This document shows, piece by piece, positions 1 through 6,131 of a stretch of 7,006 bases of DNA. The notes below the pieces were generated by a model, which searched no databases, had not been told where the DNA came from, and worked only from the letters and a program-made list of their open reading frames with translations. The number at the start of each line of letters is the position of its first letter. Positions within the stretch are counted from its first letter, which is position 1. The stretch is from an uncultured Ideonella sp. Its GTDB lineage: Bacteria; Pseudomonadota; Gammaproteobacteria; Burkholderiales; Burkholderiaceae. A program made the translations under genes and the position numbers. The DNA is taken from positions 1 to 7,006 of the forward strand of contig CAMLGG010000268.1 of the NCBI GenBank assembly GCA_946479475.1. Reading direction: 5' to 3'.

Positions 1-1455
1 GCCGCCTGCGCGTCCCGGGCCGCCGTGCTTGAGCATGGGCAGCGGGCTGCCGTGGCCGGTGGATTCCGGCGCGGCCTCGCGGTCCAGCACCAGCAGGCGG
101 CCGTGGTAGGCGGCGGCGAAGGGAACGGCCTGCGCAGCGATGGCCGGCGTCTTCGTGACCAGCGAGCCGACGAGGCTGCCCTTGCCGCGCGCGGCGAGCG
201 CCAGGGCCTCGTCGAAGTCGTCGTAGGCCATCAGGGTGCTGACCGGGCCGAAGGCCTCGACGTCGTGCACCGCATCGTTGCCCAGCGGGTTCCTGGCCAG
301 CAGCAGGGTGGGCGCGAAGAAGGCGCCCTCGGCCGTGCCGGCGCCTTGCGGCGTGAAGGCTTCGGCGCCGCAGATGACTTCGGCACCTTCGCGCAGCATC
401 GCCACGCGCTCGGCCACGTCGGCCTGCTGGCTGTGGGAGGCCAGCGCGCCCATCTTCACGCCCTCGATGGACGGGTCACCGACCACCGTCTTCGCCAGGC
501 GCGCCTTCAGCGCAGCGGCAACCGCATCGACATGCTGGCGCGGCACGATGGCGCGGCGGATGGCCGTGCACTTCTGGCCGGCCTTGACCGTCATCTCGCG
601 CGCCACCTCCTTGACGAAGAGGTCGAACTCCTCGTCGCCCGGCTGCACGTCGGGCGCCAGGATCGCGCAGTTCAGCGAATCAGCCTCGGCGTTGAAGGGG
701 ATCGACTGCCGGATGATGTTCGGATGCACCTTCAGTTTGGCCGCGGTGTCGGCCGAGCCTGTGAAGGTGACCACGTCGGCGCCGTTCAGGCGATCGAGCA
801 GGTCGCCCGTGCCGCCGATGACGAGTTGCAGGCTGCCCGGCGGCAGGATGCCGGACTCCTCCACCAGGCGCACCATCGCCTCGGTGAGGTAGCTGGTGGC
901 GGTGGCCGGCTTGCCTATGCAGGGCATGCCGGCGAGGAAGGTCGGCGCGAACTTCTCGAGCAGGCCCCAGATCGGGAAGTTGAAGGCGTTGATGTGGACG
1001 GCGACGCCCTGGCGCGGCACCAGGATGTGGGTGCCCGCGAAGCCGCCCTTCTTGCCCAGCGGCACCACCGGCCCTTCGTGGACCAGGTTGCTGCTCGGCA
1101 GCTCGGCCGAACCCATGCTGGCGTAGGCGAAGAGCGTGCCGGTACCGCCCTCGATGTCGATCCAGCTGTCGGTGCGCGTGGCGCCGGTGTGCGCCGAGAT
1201 GGCGTAGAGCTGCTCCTTGCGCTCCACCAGGAACTTGGCCAGTGCCTTCAGGCGCGCGGCCCGCTCCTGGAAGTTCAGCTTCAGCAGGGCCGGCAGGCCC
1301 GTGCCGCGCGCATAGGCGAGCGCCTCGCCGAAATCGATGGCCTCGGCATGGGTGCGGGCCACGGGCTGGCCGTTGATGGCGCTGCGCAGGGTCTGCGCCG
1401 CTTCCTGGCCGACCCAGCGGCCGCCGATGAAACTCTGGAGCTGCATGACGCTCAT
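1..1455 (-). CDS. paaZ: PaaZ, aldehyde dehydrogenase domain of oxepin-CoA hydrolase / semialdehyde dehydrogenase (partial, 3' end outside window)
   Basis: The first 485 codons are present and the reading frame is still open at the left edge. In the known family, PaaZ is a cytoplasmic fusion: a C-terminal MaoC-type hydratase domain opens oxepin-CoA, and this N-terminal aldehyde dehydrogenase domain oxidises the resulting semialdehyde to 3-oxo-5,6-dehydrosuberyl-CoA with NADP+. I translated the frame by hand. Visible landmarks are TGATRTDSWIDIEGG (90-104), HINAFNFPIWGLLEK (154-168), KPATATS (182-188), FTGSA (231-235), the general-base glutamate E257 in NAEADS, the nucleophile C296 in AGQKCTAIRR, EAFGP (400-404) and STGHGSPLP (465-473). 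These align closely with remembered E. coli PaaZ, whose catalytic pair is E256/C295. I chose the ATG at 1455 because GAGGA lies 8 bases upstream; an in-frame ATG at 1446 is the alternative. The gene is separated from the upstream genes by a terminator-like hairpin. Whether the hydratase domain follows cannot be seen, and some organisms have the dehydrogenase domain alone. Confidence 0.95.
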   Translation of the reverse strand, partial: MSVMQLQSFIGGRWVGQEAAQTLRSAINGQPVARTHAEAIDFGEALAYARGTGLPALLKLNFQERAARLKALAKFLVERKEQLYAISAHTGATRTDSWIDIEGGTGTLFAYASMGSAELPSSNLVHEGPVVPLGKKGGFAGTHILVPRQGVAVHINAFNFPIWGLLEKFAPTFLAGMPCIGKPATATSYLTEAMVRLVEESGILPPGSLQLVIGGTGDLLDRLNGADVVTFTGSADTAAKLKVHPNIIRQSIPFNAEADSLNCAILAPDVQPGDEEFDLFVKEVAREMTVKAGQKCTAIRRAIVPRQHVDAVAAALKARLAKTVVGDPSIEGVKMGALASHSQQADVAERVAMLREGAEVICGAEAFTPQGAGTAEGAFFAPTLLLARNPLGNDAVHDVEAFGPVSTLMAYDDFDEALALAARGKGSLVGSLVTKTPAIAAQAVPFAAAYHGRLLVLDREAAPESTGHGSPLPMLKHGGPGRAGG

Positions 1456-1461
1456 GGAAAT

Positions 1462-1468
1462 CTTCCTC
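1462..1468 (-). promoter_or_regulatory. Ribosome binding site of paaZ
   Basis: The minus strand reads GAGGAAG here. The GAGGA core is separated by 8 bases from the ATG at 1455, which supports that start over the next in-frame ATG at 1446. The site lies immediately after the T-rich run of the hairpin in the same gap. A transcript beginning upstream would therefore carry the hairpin just before this site. Confidence 0.7.
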
Positions 1469-1472
1469 GATC

Positions 1473-1508
1473 AAAGAAACAGGGCCTGCGGCAGGGCACC
1501 GCAGGCCC
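1473..1508 (-). terminator. Factor-independent terminator or attenuator between the binding-protein gene and paaZ
   Basis: Positions 1482-1491 and 1499-1508 are perfect reverse complements of 10 bp (GGGCCTGCGG and CCGCAGGCCC) around a 7-base loop. Nine of the ten pairs are G-C. On the minus strand the stem is followed directly by TGTTTCTTT, a broken T-run of 7 T in 9 bases. On the plus strand the bases after the stem are not T-rich, so the structure points only in the direction of the paa genes. It starts 19 bases after the binding-protein stop codon. It would end the transcript from paaA onward, or reduce read-through into paaZ. The interrupted T-run makes partial termination plausible. Termination is inferred from sequence only. 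Confidence 0.75.
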
Positions 1509-1526
1509 GAAGGTCAAAGCGCCCCG

Positions 1527-2672
1527 TCAGGGCTGGTATTTCCAGGCACCTTTCTCGATCTTGACCATCACTCGGGCTCGCTGGTCGAGGCCGAGGTGGT
1601 CGTTGGGCGACATGGTGAAGATGCCGTGGGCGCCAGGCATCTCCTTGACCTGCTCGAGCGCGTCGCGCAACGCGGCGCGGAACTCGGCGGTGCCGGGCTG
1701 GGCCTTCTTGAGGGCCGTCGGGATCGCGGCGGTCATCAGCAGGCCGGCATCCCAGGCATGCGCGCCGAAGGTCGAGACCGAGCCCTTGCCGTACTTGGCT
1801 TCGTACTTGGCCACGTAGTCCAGCGCCGACTTCTTGACTGGATGGCTCGCCGGCAGCTGGTCGGCCACCAGCACCGGGCCGGACGGCAGCAGCTCGCCTT
1901 CGACGTTCTTGCCACCGACCCGCAGGAAGTCGTTGTTGGCCACGCCGTGGGTCTGGTAGACCTTGCCGGTGTAGCCCCGCTCGACGAGCGCCGCGGCAGG
2001 CAGCGCGGCCGGCGTGCCCGATCCGGCGATCAGCACGGCATCCGGCCGGGCGCCCACGATCTTCAGCACCTGGGCCGTCACCGACTGGTCGGTGCGGGCG
2101 TAGCGCTCGTTGGCGACGATCTGGATGCCCTTGATGCCGGCCGCCTTGCTGAACTCGCCGTACCAGCCTTCGCCGTACGCGTCGGCGAAGCCGATGAAGC
2201 CGACCGTCTTGATCTTCGCGTCGGCCATGTGGGAGGCGATGGCCAGCGACATCATGATGTCGTTCTGCGGCGTCTTGAAGACCCAGCGCTTCTTGGCATC
2301 GATCGGCTCGACGATGCGGGCCGAGGCCGCCATCGAGATCATCGGCACCTGGGCTTCGGCCACCGCGTCGATCATCGCGAGCGAGTTCGGCGTGGTGGTC
2401 GAGCCGAGGATGATGTCGACCTTGTCCTCGGCGATCAGGCGGCGGGTGTTGGCCACGGCCTTGGTCGTGTCCGAAGCGTCGTCGAGCACGATGTAGTTCA
2501 CCTTCTGCCCCGCAATCGTGGTGGGCATGATGGCGATGGTGTTCTTCTCCGGGATGCCCAGCGAAGCGGCCGGGCCGGTCGATGACACGGTGACGCCGAC
2601 ATTGATGTCGGCGAGCGCGCCACCCATGGCCAGCAGGCCGGCAACGGCGACGAGGGTCTTGAGAACTTTCAC
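1527..2672 (-). CDS. Periplasmic substrate-binding protein of an ABC transporter, branched-chain amino acid (LivK) type
   Basis: A 381-residue protein starting at GTG. Residues 1-21 form a clear Sec signal peptide: KVLK, then a hydrophobic core, then ALA before the mature end DINVG. There is no lipobox cysteine, so it should be soluble in the periplasm. The mature protein has the look of the leucine/aromatic-acid binding family (Peripla_BP_6): STGPAASLG (31-39) near the N-terminus, GSTTTPNSLA (90-99) as the likely ligand loop, DAYGEGW (164-170), THGVANNDF (241-249) and AHAWDAG (304-310). Its length is normal for the family. The GTG start is chosen because a strong AAAGGAG lies 8 bases upstream and the signal peptide begins there; longer in-frame versions would add about 20 or more non-signal residues inside the regulator gene. 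The start overlaps the regulator stop by 4 bases (GTGA), implying translational coupling. Members of this family bind amino acids, amides, urea or aromatic acids. The operon suggests phenylacetate or a related compound, but that is inference. No permease or ATPase gene is in view. Confidence 0.9.
   Translation of the reverse strand: MKVLKTLVAVAGLLAMGGALADINVGVTVSSTGPAASLGIPEKNTIAIMPTTIAGQKVNYIVLDDASDTTKAVANTRRLIAEDKVDIILGSTTTPNSLAMIDAVAEAQVPMISMAASARIVEPIDAKKRWVFKTPQNDIMMSLAIASHMADAKIKTVGFIGFADAYGEGWYGEFSKAAGIKGIQIVANERYARTDQSVTAQVLKIVGARPDAVLIAGSGTPAALPAAALVERGYTGKVYQTHGVANNDFLRVGGKNVEGELLPSGPVLVADQLPASHPVKKSALDYVAKYEAKYGKGSVSTFGAHAWDAGLLMTAAIPTALKKAQPGTAEFRAALRDALEQVKEMPGAHGIFTMSPNDHLGLDQRARVMVKIEKGAWKYQP
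2079..2094. repeat. Short perfect inverted repeat inside the binding-protein gene
   Basis: CACCGAC and GTCGGTG are perfect reverse complements separated by TG, giving a 16-base palindrome-like site. It resembles the size and symmetry of operators bound by TetR-family repressors. It lies deep inside coding sequence (codons for RTDQSV, near residues 193-198), and an arm of 7 bases is expected about once by chance in a window of this size and composition. It is recorded as a visible repeat, not as an operator. Confidence 0.3.
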
Positions 2673-3343
2673 AGGGCTGTCTCCTTTCGAGCGGACTTCT
2701 TGCGGGGAGCTTGATTCTGCGAGCTGGCGCATGCACCGGGCAGGCTGACGGCATGCAGGCCGCCGAAGAACAGCTCGGCCACCATCGGCGCCATCTGTTC
2801 GTGCGTGAGCCTCTGCCCATCGTCCGCCGGCTTGAGCCAGGTGAACATCCAGTTGATCATGCCAAAGAGCAGCATGGTCAGCGGCTTGTGCAGTTCCGCC
2901 GGCTTCAGGCCGGGACGGACGGCCGCCACGGTCTCGGCGAATGAGTTGACGACACGCCGTTCGACGTCGAGCACCGCCCGGCGCTGCGGCTCTTCGAGGA
3001 AGCGCACGTCCTCGGTCAGCACGCGATGCTCGTTCTGCGCGTTCGCGTATTCGCGCACGAAGCGCACGATGAGCTCGCGCAGCCTGTCCTCGGGCGACAG
3101 CGGCCGGGCCAGCACCTCGTCGACCACCGACTGCAGGCGCTTGACATGACCCTCGGCCACCAGCGCGAGCAGCGCGTGCTTGTCCCGCACGTAGTGGTAG
3201 AGCGCGGCCTTGGAGAGCTCGCAGGCCGCCGCCACCTGGTTCATCGAGGTGGCGGTGTAGCCCTGCTGCGCGAACAGCGCAGCCGCTTTCGCGAGGATCA
3301 GGTCGCGCTGGTCGTCGTAGCCGGCGGAACGGGGACGGGCCAT
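2669..3343 (-). CDS. paaR: TetR-family transcriptional repressor, probable PaaR
   Basis: A 224-residue protein with the TetR N-terminal DNA-binding domain at about residues 12-60: the helix LILAKAAALFAQQGY, then a helix-turn-helix around TSMNQVAAACELSKAALYHY (32-51) and the usual K55 following it. The remaining helices (about 65-200) would form the ligand-binding and dimerisation domain. The last 20 or so residues are a basic, Ala/Lys/Arg-rich tail outside the normal fold; its final codons double as the ribosome binding site of the next gene. TetR-type PaaR proteins in Burkholderia cenocepacia and Thermus thermophilus repress paa genes and let go of DNA when phenylacetyl-CoA binds. The position 13 bases after paaE makes the same role likely here, with repression of its own operon. 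The operon promoter is upstream of paaA, outside the window, so no operator can be shown. No good ribosome site precedes the ATG at 3343, so translation may be coupled to paaE. Family assignment is sure; the PaaR identity is inferred from context. Confidence 0.85.
   Translation of the reverse strand: MARPRSAGYDDQRDLILAKAAALFAQQGYTATSMNQVAAACELSKAALYHYVRDKHALLALVAEGHVKRLQSVVDEVLARPLSPEDRLRELIVRFVREYANAQNEHRVLTEDVRFLEEPQRRAVLDVERRVVNSFAETVAAVRPGLKPAELHKPLTMLLFGMINWMFTWLKPADDGQRLTHEQMAPMVAELFFGGLHAVSLPGACASSQNQAPRKKSARKETAL
2680..2687 (-). promoter_or_regulatory. Strong ribosome binding site of the ABC binding-protein gene
   Basis: The minus strand reads AAAGGAGA, a near-perfect match to the anti-Shine-Dalgarno sequence. 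The AGGAG core is 8 bases from the GTG at 2672. The site lies inside the last codons of the TetR gene (encoding Arg-Lys-Glu-Thr) and decides the GTG start. It is the strongest such site in the window, which fits the high protein levels usual for periplasmic binding proteins. Confidence 0.85.
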
Positions 3344-3356
3344 GCGGCTGCGCGGC

Positions 3357-4442
3357 TCAGCGTTCGTCGAAGGACACCGTCACGCAGGGCGTGAGCGGGT
3401 GCGCCTGGCAGGTGAGGATGAAGCCGTCGGCGACCTCGTGCTTCTCGAGCGCGAAGTTGCGGTCCATGCGCACCTGGCCATCCATCAGCTTGGCGCGGCA
3501 GGTGCCGCAGACGCCGGACTTGCACGAGTAGGGCACGTCCATGCCGGCCGCGGCCGCCGCATCGAGGATGCTCGGGTCGGTCTTGCGGAAGACGATGTCG
3601 CGCGTCAGGCCGTCTCGCACGATGGTGACCTTCGCGTTGTCGGCATCGCCCTCCTTGGGCGCGTGCAGTTTCGCCAGGTCTCCGGCCGACTGCAAGGCGA
3701 TGCCGAAGCGCTCGATGTGGATGCGCTCCTGCGGGACTCCCGCCTCCAGCAGCGCCGCCTCGCCCTCGTCGTTCATCGCATACGGCCCGCAGACGAAGGC
3801 GTGGTCGATGTGCTTCGGGTCGATCACCGTGCGCAGGAACTCGGCGATCTTCTCGCGGTTCATCATGCCGGTGTTCAGCGGCGAATCGACCTGCTCGTCG
3901 CTGAAGACGTGGTGCAGGGTGAGCCGCGTCATGTAGCGGTTCTTCAGGTCCTCCAGCTCTTCCTTGAACATCGTCGACGAAGGCCGGCGGTTGCCGTAGA
4001 CCAGCGTGAAGGTGCTGTTCGGTTCGCGCGCCAGCACCGTCTTCATGATCGACAGGATGGGCGTGATGCCGCTGCCGCCGGCCAGGCCCAGGTAGTGGCG
4101 GGCGGCTTCAGGCGCCAGGGGCACGAAGAACTTGCCCTGCGGCGGCATCACCTGCAGGGTGTCGCCGGCCTTCAGGTGCTGGTGCAGCCAGTTGGAGAAG
4201 ATTCCGCCGGCGACCTTGCGCACGCCGACGCGCAGCTCGCCGTCGTCCAGGCCCGCGCAGATGGAGTACGAGCGGCGCACGTCCTGGCCGTCGACATCGT
4301 GGCGCACCGTCAGGTACTGGCCCTGGGTGAACTTGAACAGCTCGGCGTGCTCGCCCGGCACGTCGAACGAGACGATCATCGCCTCCTCGGTGTCGGGCCT
4401 GACCTCGCGCACGCGAAGCGGGTGGAAGTGAAGCGTGCTCAT
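3357..4442 (-). CDS. paaE: PaaE, reductase of the phenylacetyl-CoA epoxidase (FAD, NADPH, 2Fe-2S)
   Basis: A 361-residue cytoplasmic flavo-iron-sulfur protein that passes electrons from NADPH to the diiron site of PaaA. Domains in order: an FAD-binding barrel (about 1-110) with the RSYS motif at 57-60; a nicotinamide-binding domain (about 115-235) with GGSGITP (122-128) and CGP (218-220); and a C-terminal plant-type 2Fe-2S ferredoxin domain (about 268-361) with ligands C307, C312, C315 and C345 in the pattern CX4CX2CX29C. Order and length match E. coli PaaE, which is about 356 residues. The ATG at 4442 is chosen because the protein then starts like its relatives, 4 bases after the paaD stop. 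No convincing ribosome site precedes it, so coupling to paaD translation is likely. A longer in-frame extension up to 4649 runs inside paaD and is not credible. All cofactor residues are intact. Confidence 0.97.
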   Translation of the reverse strand: MSTLHFHPLRVREVRPDTEEAMIVSFDVPGEHAELFKFTQGQYLTVRHDVDGQDVRRSYSICAGLDDGELRVGVRKVAGGIFSNWLHQHLKAGDTLQVMPPQGKFFVPLAPEAARHYLGLAGGSGITPILSIMKTVLAREPNSTFTLVYGNRRPSSTMFKEELEDLKNRYMTRLTLHHVFSDEQVDSPLNTGMMNREKIAEFLRTVIDPKHIDHAFVCGPYAMNDEGEAALLEAGVPQERIHIERFGIALQSAGDLAKLHAPKEGDADNAKVTIVRDGLTRDIVFRKTDPSILDAAAAAGMDVPYSCKSGVCGTCRAKLMDGQVRMDRNFALEKHEVADGFILTCQAHPLTPCVTVSFDER

Positions 4443-4446
4443 TCGT

Positions 4447-5022
4447 TCAGATGGGTTTGAAGTGTTCGAAGGGCTCGTGGCACGAGAGGCAGCGGTACAT
4501 CGCCTTGCAGGCCGTCGAGCCGAAGGCGGACAGGCGCTCGGTCTGCGCGCTGCCGCATCGCGGGCAATCGACGCCGCGGGCCAGGATGCGGATGGGCGCG
4601 CCGGCCTGCGCTTCGCCGCAGCGGCCCGGGGGCGCGATGCCGTAGGCACGCAGGCGCTCGCGGCCGGCCTCGCTGATCCAGTCGGTCGTCCAGGCCGGCG
4701 CGCGGCGCATGGTCACGCTCACCGGGCCCAGGCCATCCTCTTCCAGCGCCCGGCAGATCGCCTCGTTGATCTGCTCGGTGGCCGGGCAGCCGGAGTAGGT
4801 GGGCGTGACCACCACGGCCAGGCCCTCGCCGGCCTCGGCGATCTCGCGCACCAGGCCGAGGTCGACCACAGAAAGCGCCGGCACCTCGGGGTCTGCCACG
4901 CTGCCGAGCACCGCCCAGGCGCGTTCGACGCGGCCCTCGCCGGCGCGGCGCGCAGGCTGCTCGGGCAGCGCCCAGCGCGGATCGGCGGCGGGCAGCGTGG
5001 GGAACAGGCCCCGGGTGTCCAT
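4447..5022 (-). CDS. paaD: PaaD, phenylacetyl-CoA epoxidase maturation factor (DUF59/MIP18 domain plus zinc ribbon)
   Basis: A 191-residue protein. The central part (about 30-125) is a MIP18/DUF59 domain with DPEVPALSVVDLGLVR (44-59) and the conserved cysteine C79 in TYSGCPATE. The C-terminal part is a small metal-binding domain with CPRCGS (C153, C156), FGSTACKA (C172) and CLSCHEPF (C178, C181), a likely zinc ribbon. PaaD is needed for phenylacetate growth but is not a subunit of the purified epoxidase. By homology to iron-sulfur assembly proteins of the MIP18/SufT type, it is thought to help load the metal centres of the complex; that role is not settled. The start ATG shares its first base with the paaC stop (TGATG), a tight coupling arrangement. 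The first 25 or so residues, before the domain, are a proline/alanine-rich extension. A longer in-frame extension upstream into paaC is an artefact of the GC-rich code. Confidence 0.95.
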   Translation of the reverse strand: MDTRGLFPTLPAADPRWALPEQPARRAGEGRVERAWAVLGSVADPEVPALSVVDLGLVREIAEAGEGLAVVVTPTYSGCPATEQINEAICRALEEDGLGPVSVTMRRAPAWTTDWISEAGRERLRAYGIAPPGRCGEAQAGAPIRILARGVDCPRCGSAQTERLSAFGSTACKAMYRCLSCHEPFEHFKPI

Positions 5023-5807
5023 CACCACTTGCCCCCAGGGTAGGTGCGTTGCAGGTGCTGCATCTCGGCCAGCATGAAGCCGAGGTTCTCGCTGTGCACG
5101 CCCTGGCTGCCGGTGGCGCGGAAAGGGCTGTCCTTCGGCAGCTCGAGCTGCGCGTCGGCCAGCACGGCCTTCACAGAGGCGAGCCAATCGGCACGCAGGC
5201 TGCTGCGTGCGGGCCCCAGGCCGGATGCCTGCGCCGCCGCATCGGCCTCGTCGTCCTCGAACAATTCGCCGACGTAGGGCCAGAGCTGCTGCAGCGCCTG
5301 CCGCATGCGGCGGGCGGACTCCTGCGTGCCGTCGCCCAGGCGGACGACCCAGTCGGCCGCATGCTCGACGTGATAGCGCGCCTCCTTCACCGCCTTGCCG
5401 GCGATGGCCGCCACTTCGGCATCGCTGCTGGCCTGCAGGCGCTGCCAGAACAGGTGCAGCCAGCTGCACAGCAGCAGGTTGCGCAGCACCGCATCGGCGA
5501 AATCGCGCCCGGCGCGGCGGCCCGGCTGCTCGACCAGCGTCATGTTCAGGTAGTCACGCTCCTCGCGCAGGAAGGCCAGCTGGTCTTCGTCGAGCGCGGG
5601 CACCGCCGCCTGGCCGATGTGTGTCAGCAGGGCGCGCGCCTGGCCCAGCAGGTCCAGCGACATGTTGGTCAGGGCGATGTCCTCTTCGAGGATGGGGCCG
5701 TGGCCGCACCACTCGGACTGGCGCTGGGCGTGGATCAGGCAGGTGTCGGCCAGGCGCAGGAGGTAGCGGCTGCGCAGGTCGCGCGGCGGTTGGATCGAGG
5801 GCGTCAT
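5022..5807 (-). CDS. paaC: PaaC, structural subunit of the phenylacetyl-CoA epoxidase
   Basis: A 261-residue, mostly helical protein with a ferritin-like fold that pairs with PaaA. In the known complex PaaC is the non-catalytic partner and helps form the active-site pocket. Family signatures visible are SEWCGHGP (31-38), LDLLGQAR (51-58), LVEQP (91-95), KEARYHVEHAADWV (141-154) with RLGDGT just after (156-161), and near the C-terminus HSENLGFMLAEMQHLQRTYPG (split as HSENLGFML 238-246 and AEMQHLQRTYPG 247-258). It is slightly longer than E. coli PaaC (about 248 residues) because of an extra dozen or so N-terminal residues, MTPSIQPPRDLR. The ATG at 5807 is the first plausible start 13 bases after the paaB stop. 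Its ribosome site is weak. The 3' end overlaps paaD by one base. Confidence 0.96.
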   Translation of the reverse strand: MTPSIQPPRDLRSRYLLRLADTCLIHAQRQSEWCGHGPILEEDIALTNMSLDLLGQARALLTHIGQAAVPALDEDQLAFLREERDYLNMTLVEQPGRRAGRDFADAVLRNLLLCSWLHLFWQRLQASSDAEVAAIAGKAVKEARYHVEHAADWVVRLGDGTQESARRMRQALQQLWPYVGELFEDDEADAAAQASGLGPARSSLRADWLASVKAVLADAQLELPKDSPFRATGSQGVHSENLGFMLAEMQHLQRTYPGGKW

Positions 5808-5820
5808 GGTGGCGCTGGGC

Positions 5821-6111
5821 TCACATGTGGTTGACCGAATCCGGCAGCGTGTAGAAGGTCGGGTGGCGATACACCTTGTCTTCCGCCGGGTCGAAGTACA
5901 TGTCCTTGTCGGCCGGGTCCGAGGCGACGATCTGCTCGGAGCGCACCACCCAGACGCTGGTGCCCTCCATGCGGCGGGTGTAGACGTCGCGGGCCAGCTG
6001 GATCGCCATCTGGGCGTCGGCCGCGTGCAGGCTGCCGCAGTGCTTGTGGTCCAGGCCGGCCTTGGGGCGGACGAAGACTTCCCACAGCGGCCATTCATTC
6101 TGAGTGCTCAT
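5821..6111 (-). CDS. paaB: PaaB, small bridging subunit of the phenylacetyl-CoA epoxidase
   Basis: A 96-residue protein, practically the same length as E. coli PaaB (95 residues). It begins MSTQNEWPLWEVFVRPK and contains GSLHAADAQMA, YTRRMEGTSVWVVRSEQI and the highly conserved ending DKVYRHPTFYTLPDSVNHM. In the known complex PaaB links PaaAC heterodimers into larger assemblies; it has no catalytic centre of its own. The ATG at 6111 is preceded at 8 bases by AAAGGA. A TTG-initiated form eight residues longer, beginning at 6135 inside the paaA stop region, is less likely because it has no such site and does not match the family N-terminus. The gap from the paaA stop is 20 bases and the gap to paaC is 13. 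Confidence 0.97.
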   Translation of the reverse strand: MSTQNEWPLWEVFVRPKAGLDHKHCGSLHAADAQMAIQLARDVYTRRMEGTSVWVVRSEQIVASDPADKDMYFDPAEDKVYRHPTFYTLPDSVNHM

Positions 6112-6119
6112 GCTGGTGT

Positions 6120-6125
6120 TCCTTT
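6120..6125 (-). promoter_or_regulatory. Ribosome binding site of paaB
   Basis: AAAGGA on the minus strand sits 8 bases before the ATG at 6111 and fixes the paaB start. It lies in the 20-base gap after the paaA stop codon. Confidence 0.75.
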
Positions 6126-6131
6126 GGTCTT

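Noticed and set aside
1489..1517. Possible promoter for paaZ from the -35-like TTGACC at 1517-1512 (minus strand)
   Set aside because: At normal spacing the -10 position falls in the GC-rich hairpin and bears no resemblance to TATAAT.
25..1818. A 597-codon open frame on the plus strand across paaZ and the binding-protein gene
   Set aside because: It lies opposite two clearly recognised genes, crosses their boundary and the terminator hairpin, and has a low-complexity Arg/Gly/Ala/His/Val-rich translation typical of the antisense of GC-rich codons. No domain is recognisable.
1596..2585. Plus-strand open frame opposite the binding-protein gene
   Set aside because: It is antisense to a protein with a signal peptide, family motifs and a strong ribosome site. 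Its translation is repetitive, rich in Arg, Gly, Asp and His, without recognisable motifs.
1471..2820. Long minus-strand open frame in another frame over the binding-protein gene
   Set aside because: Its translation is Arg-rich low-complexity sequence, whereas the frame at 1527-2672 has a signal peptide and family motifs; it is an out-of-frame shadow.
3342..4460. 372-codon plus-strand open frame opposite paaE
   Set aside because: It mirrors paaE almost end to end. The minus strand carries all flavin, nicotinamide and iron-sulfur motifs, while the plus-strand product has none.
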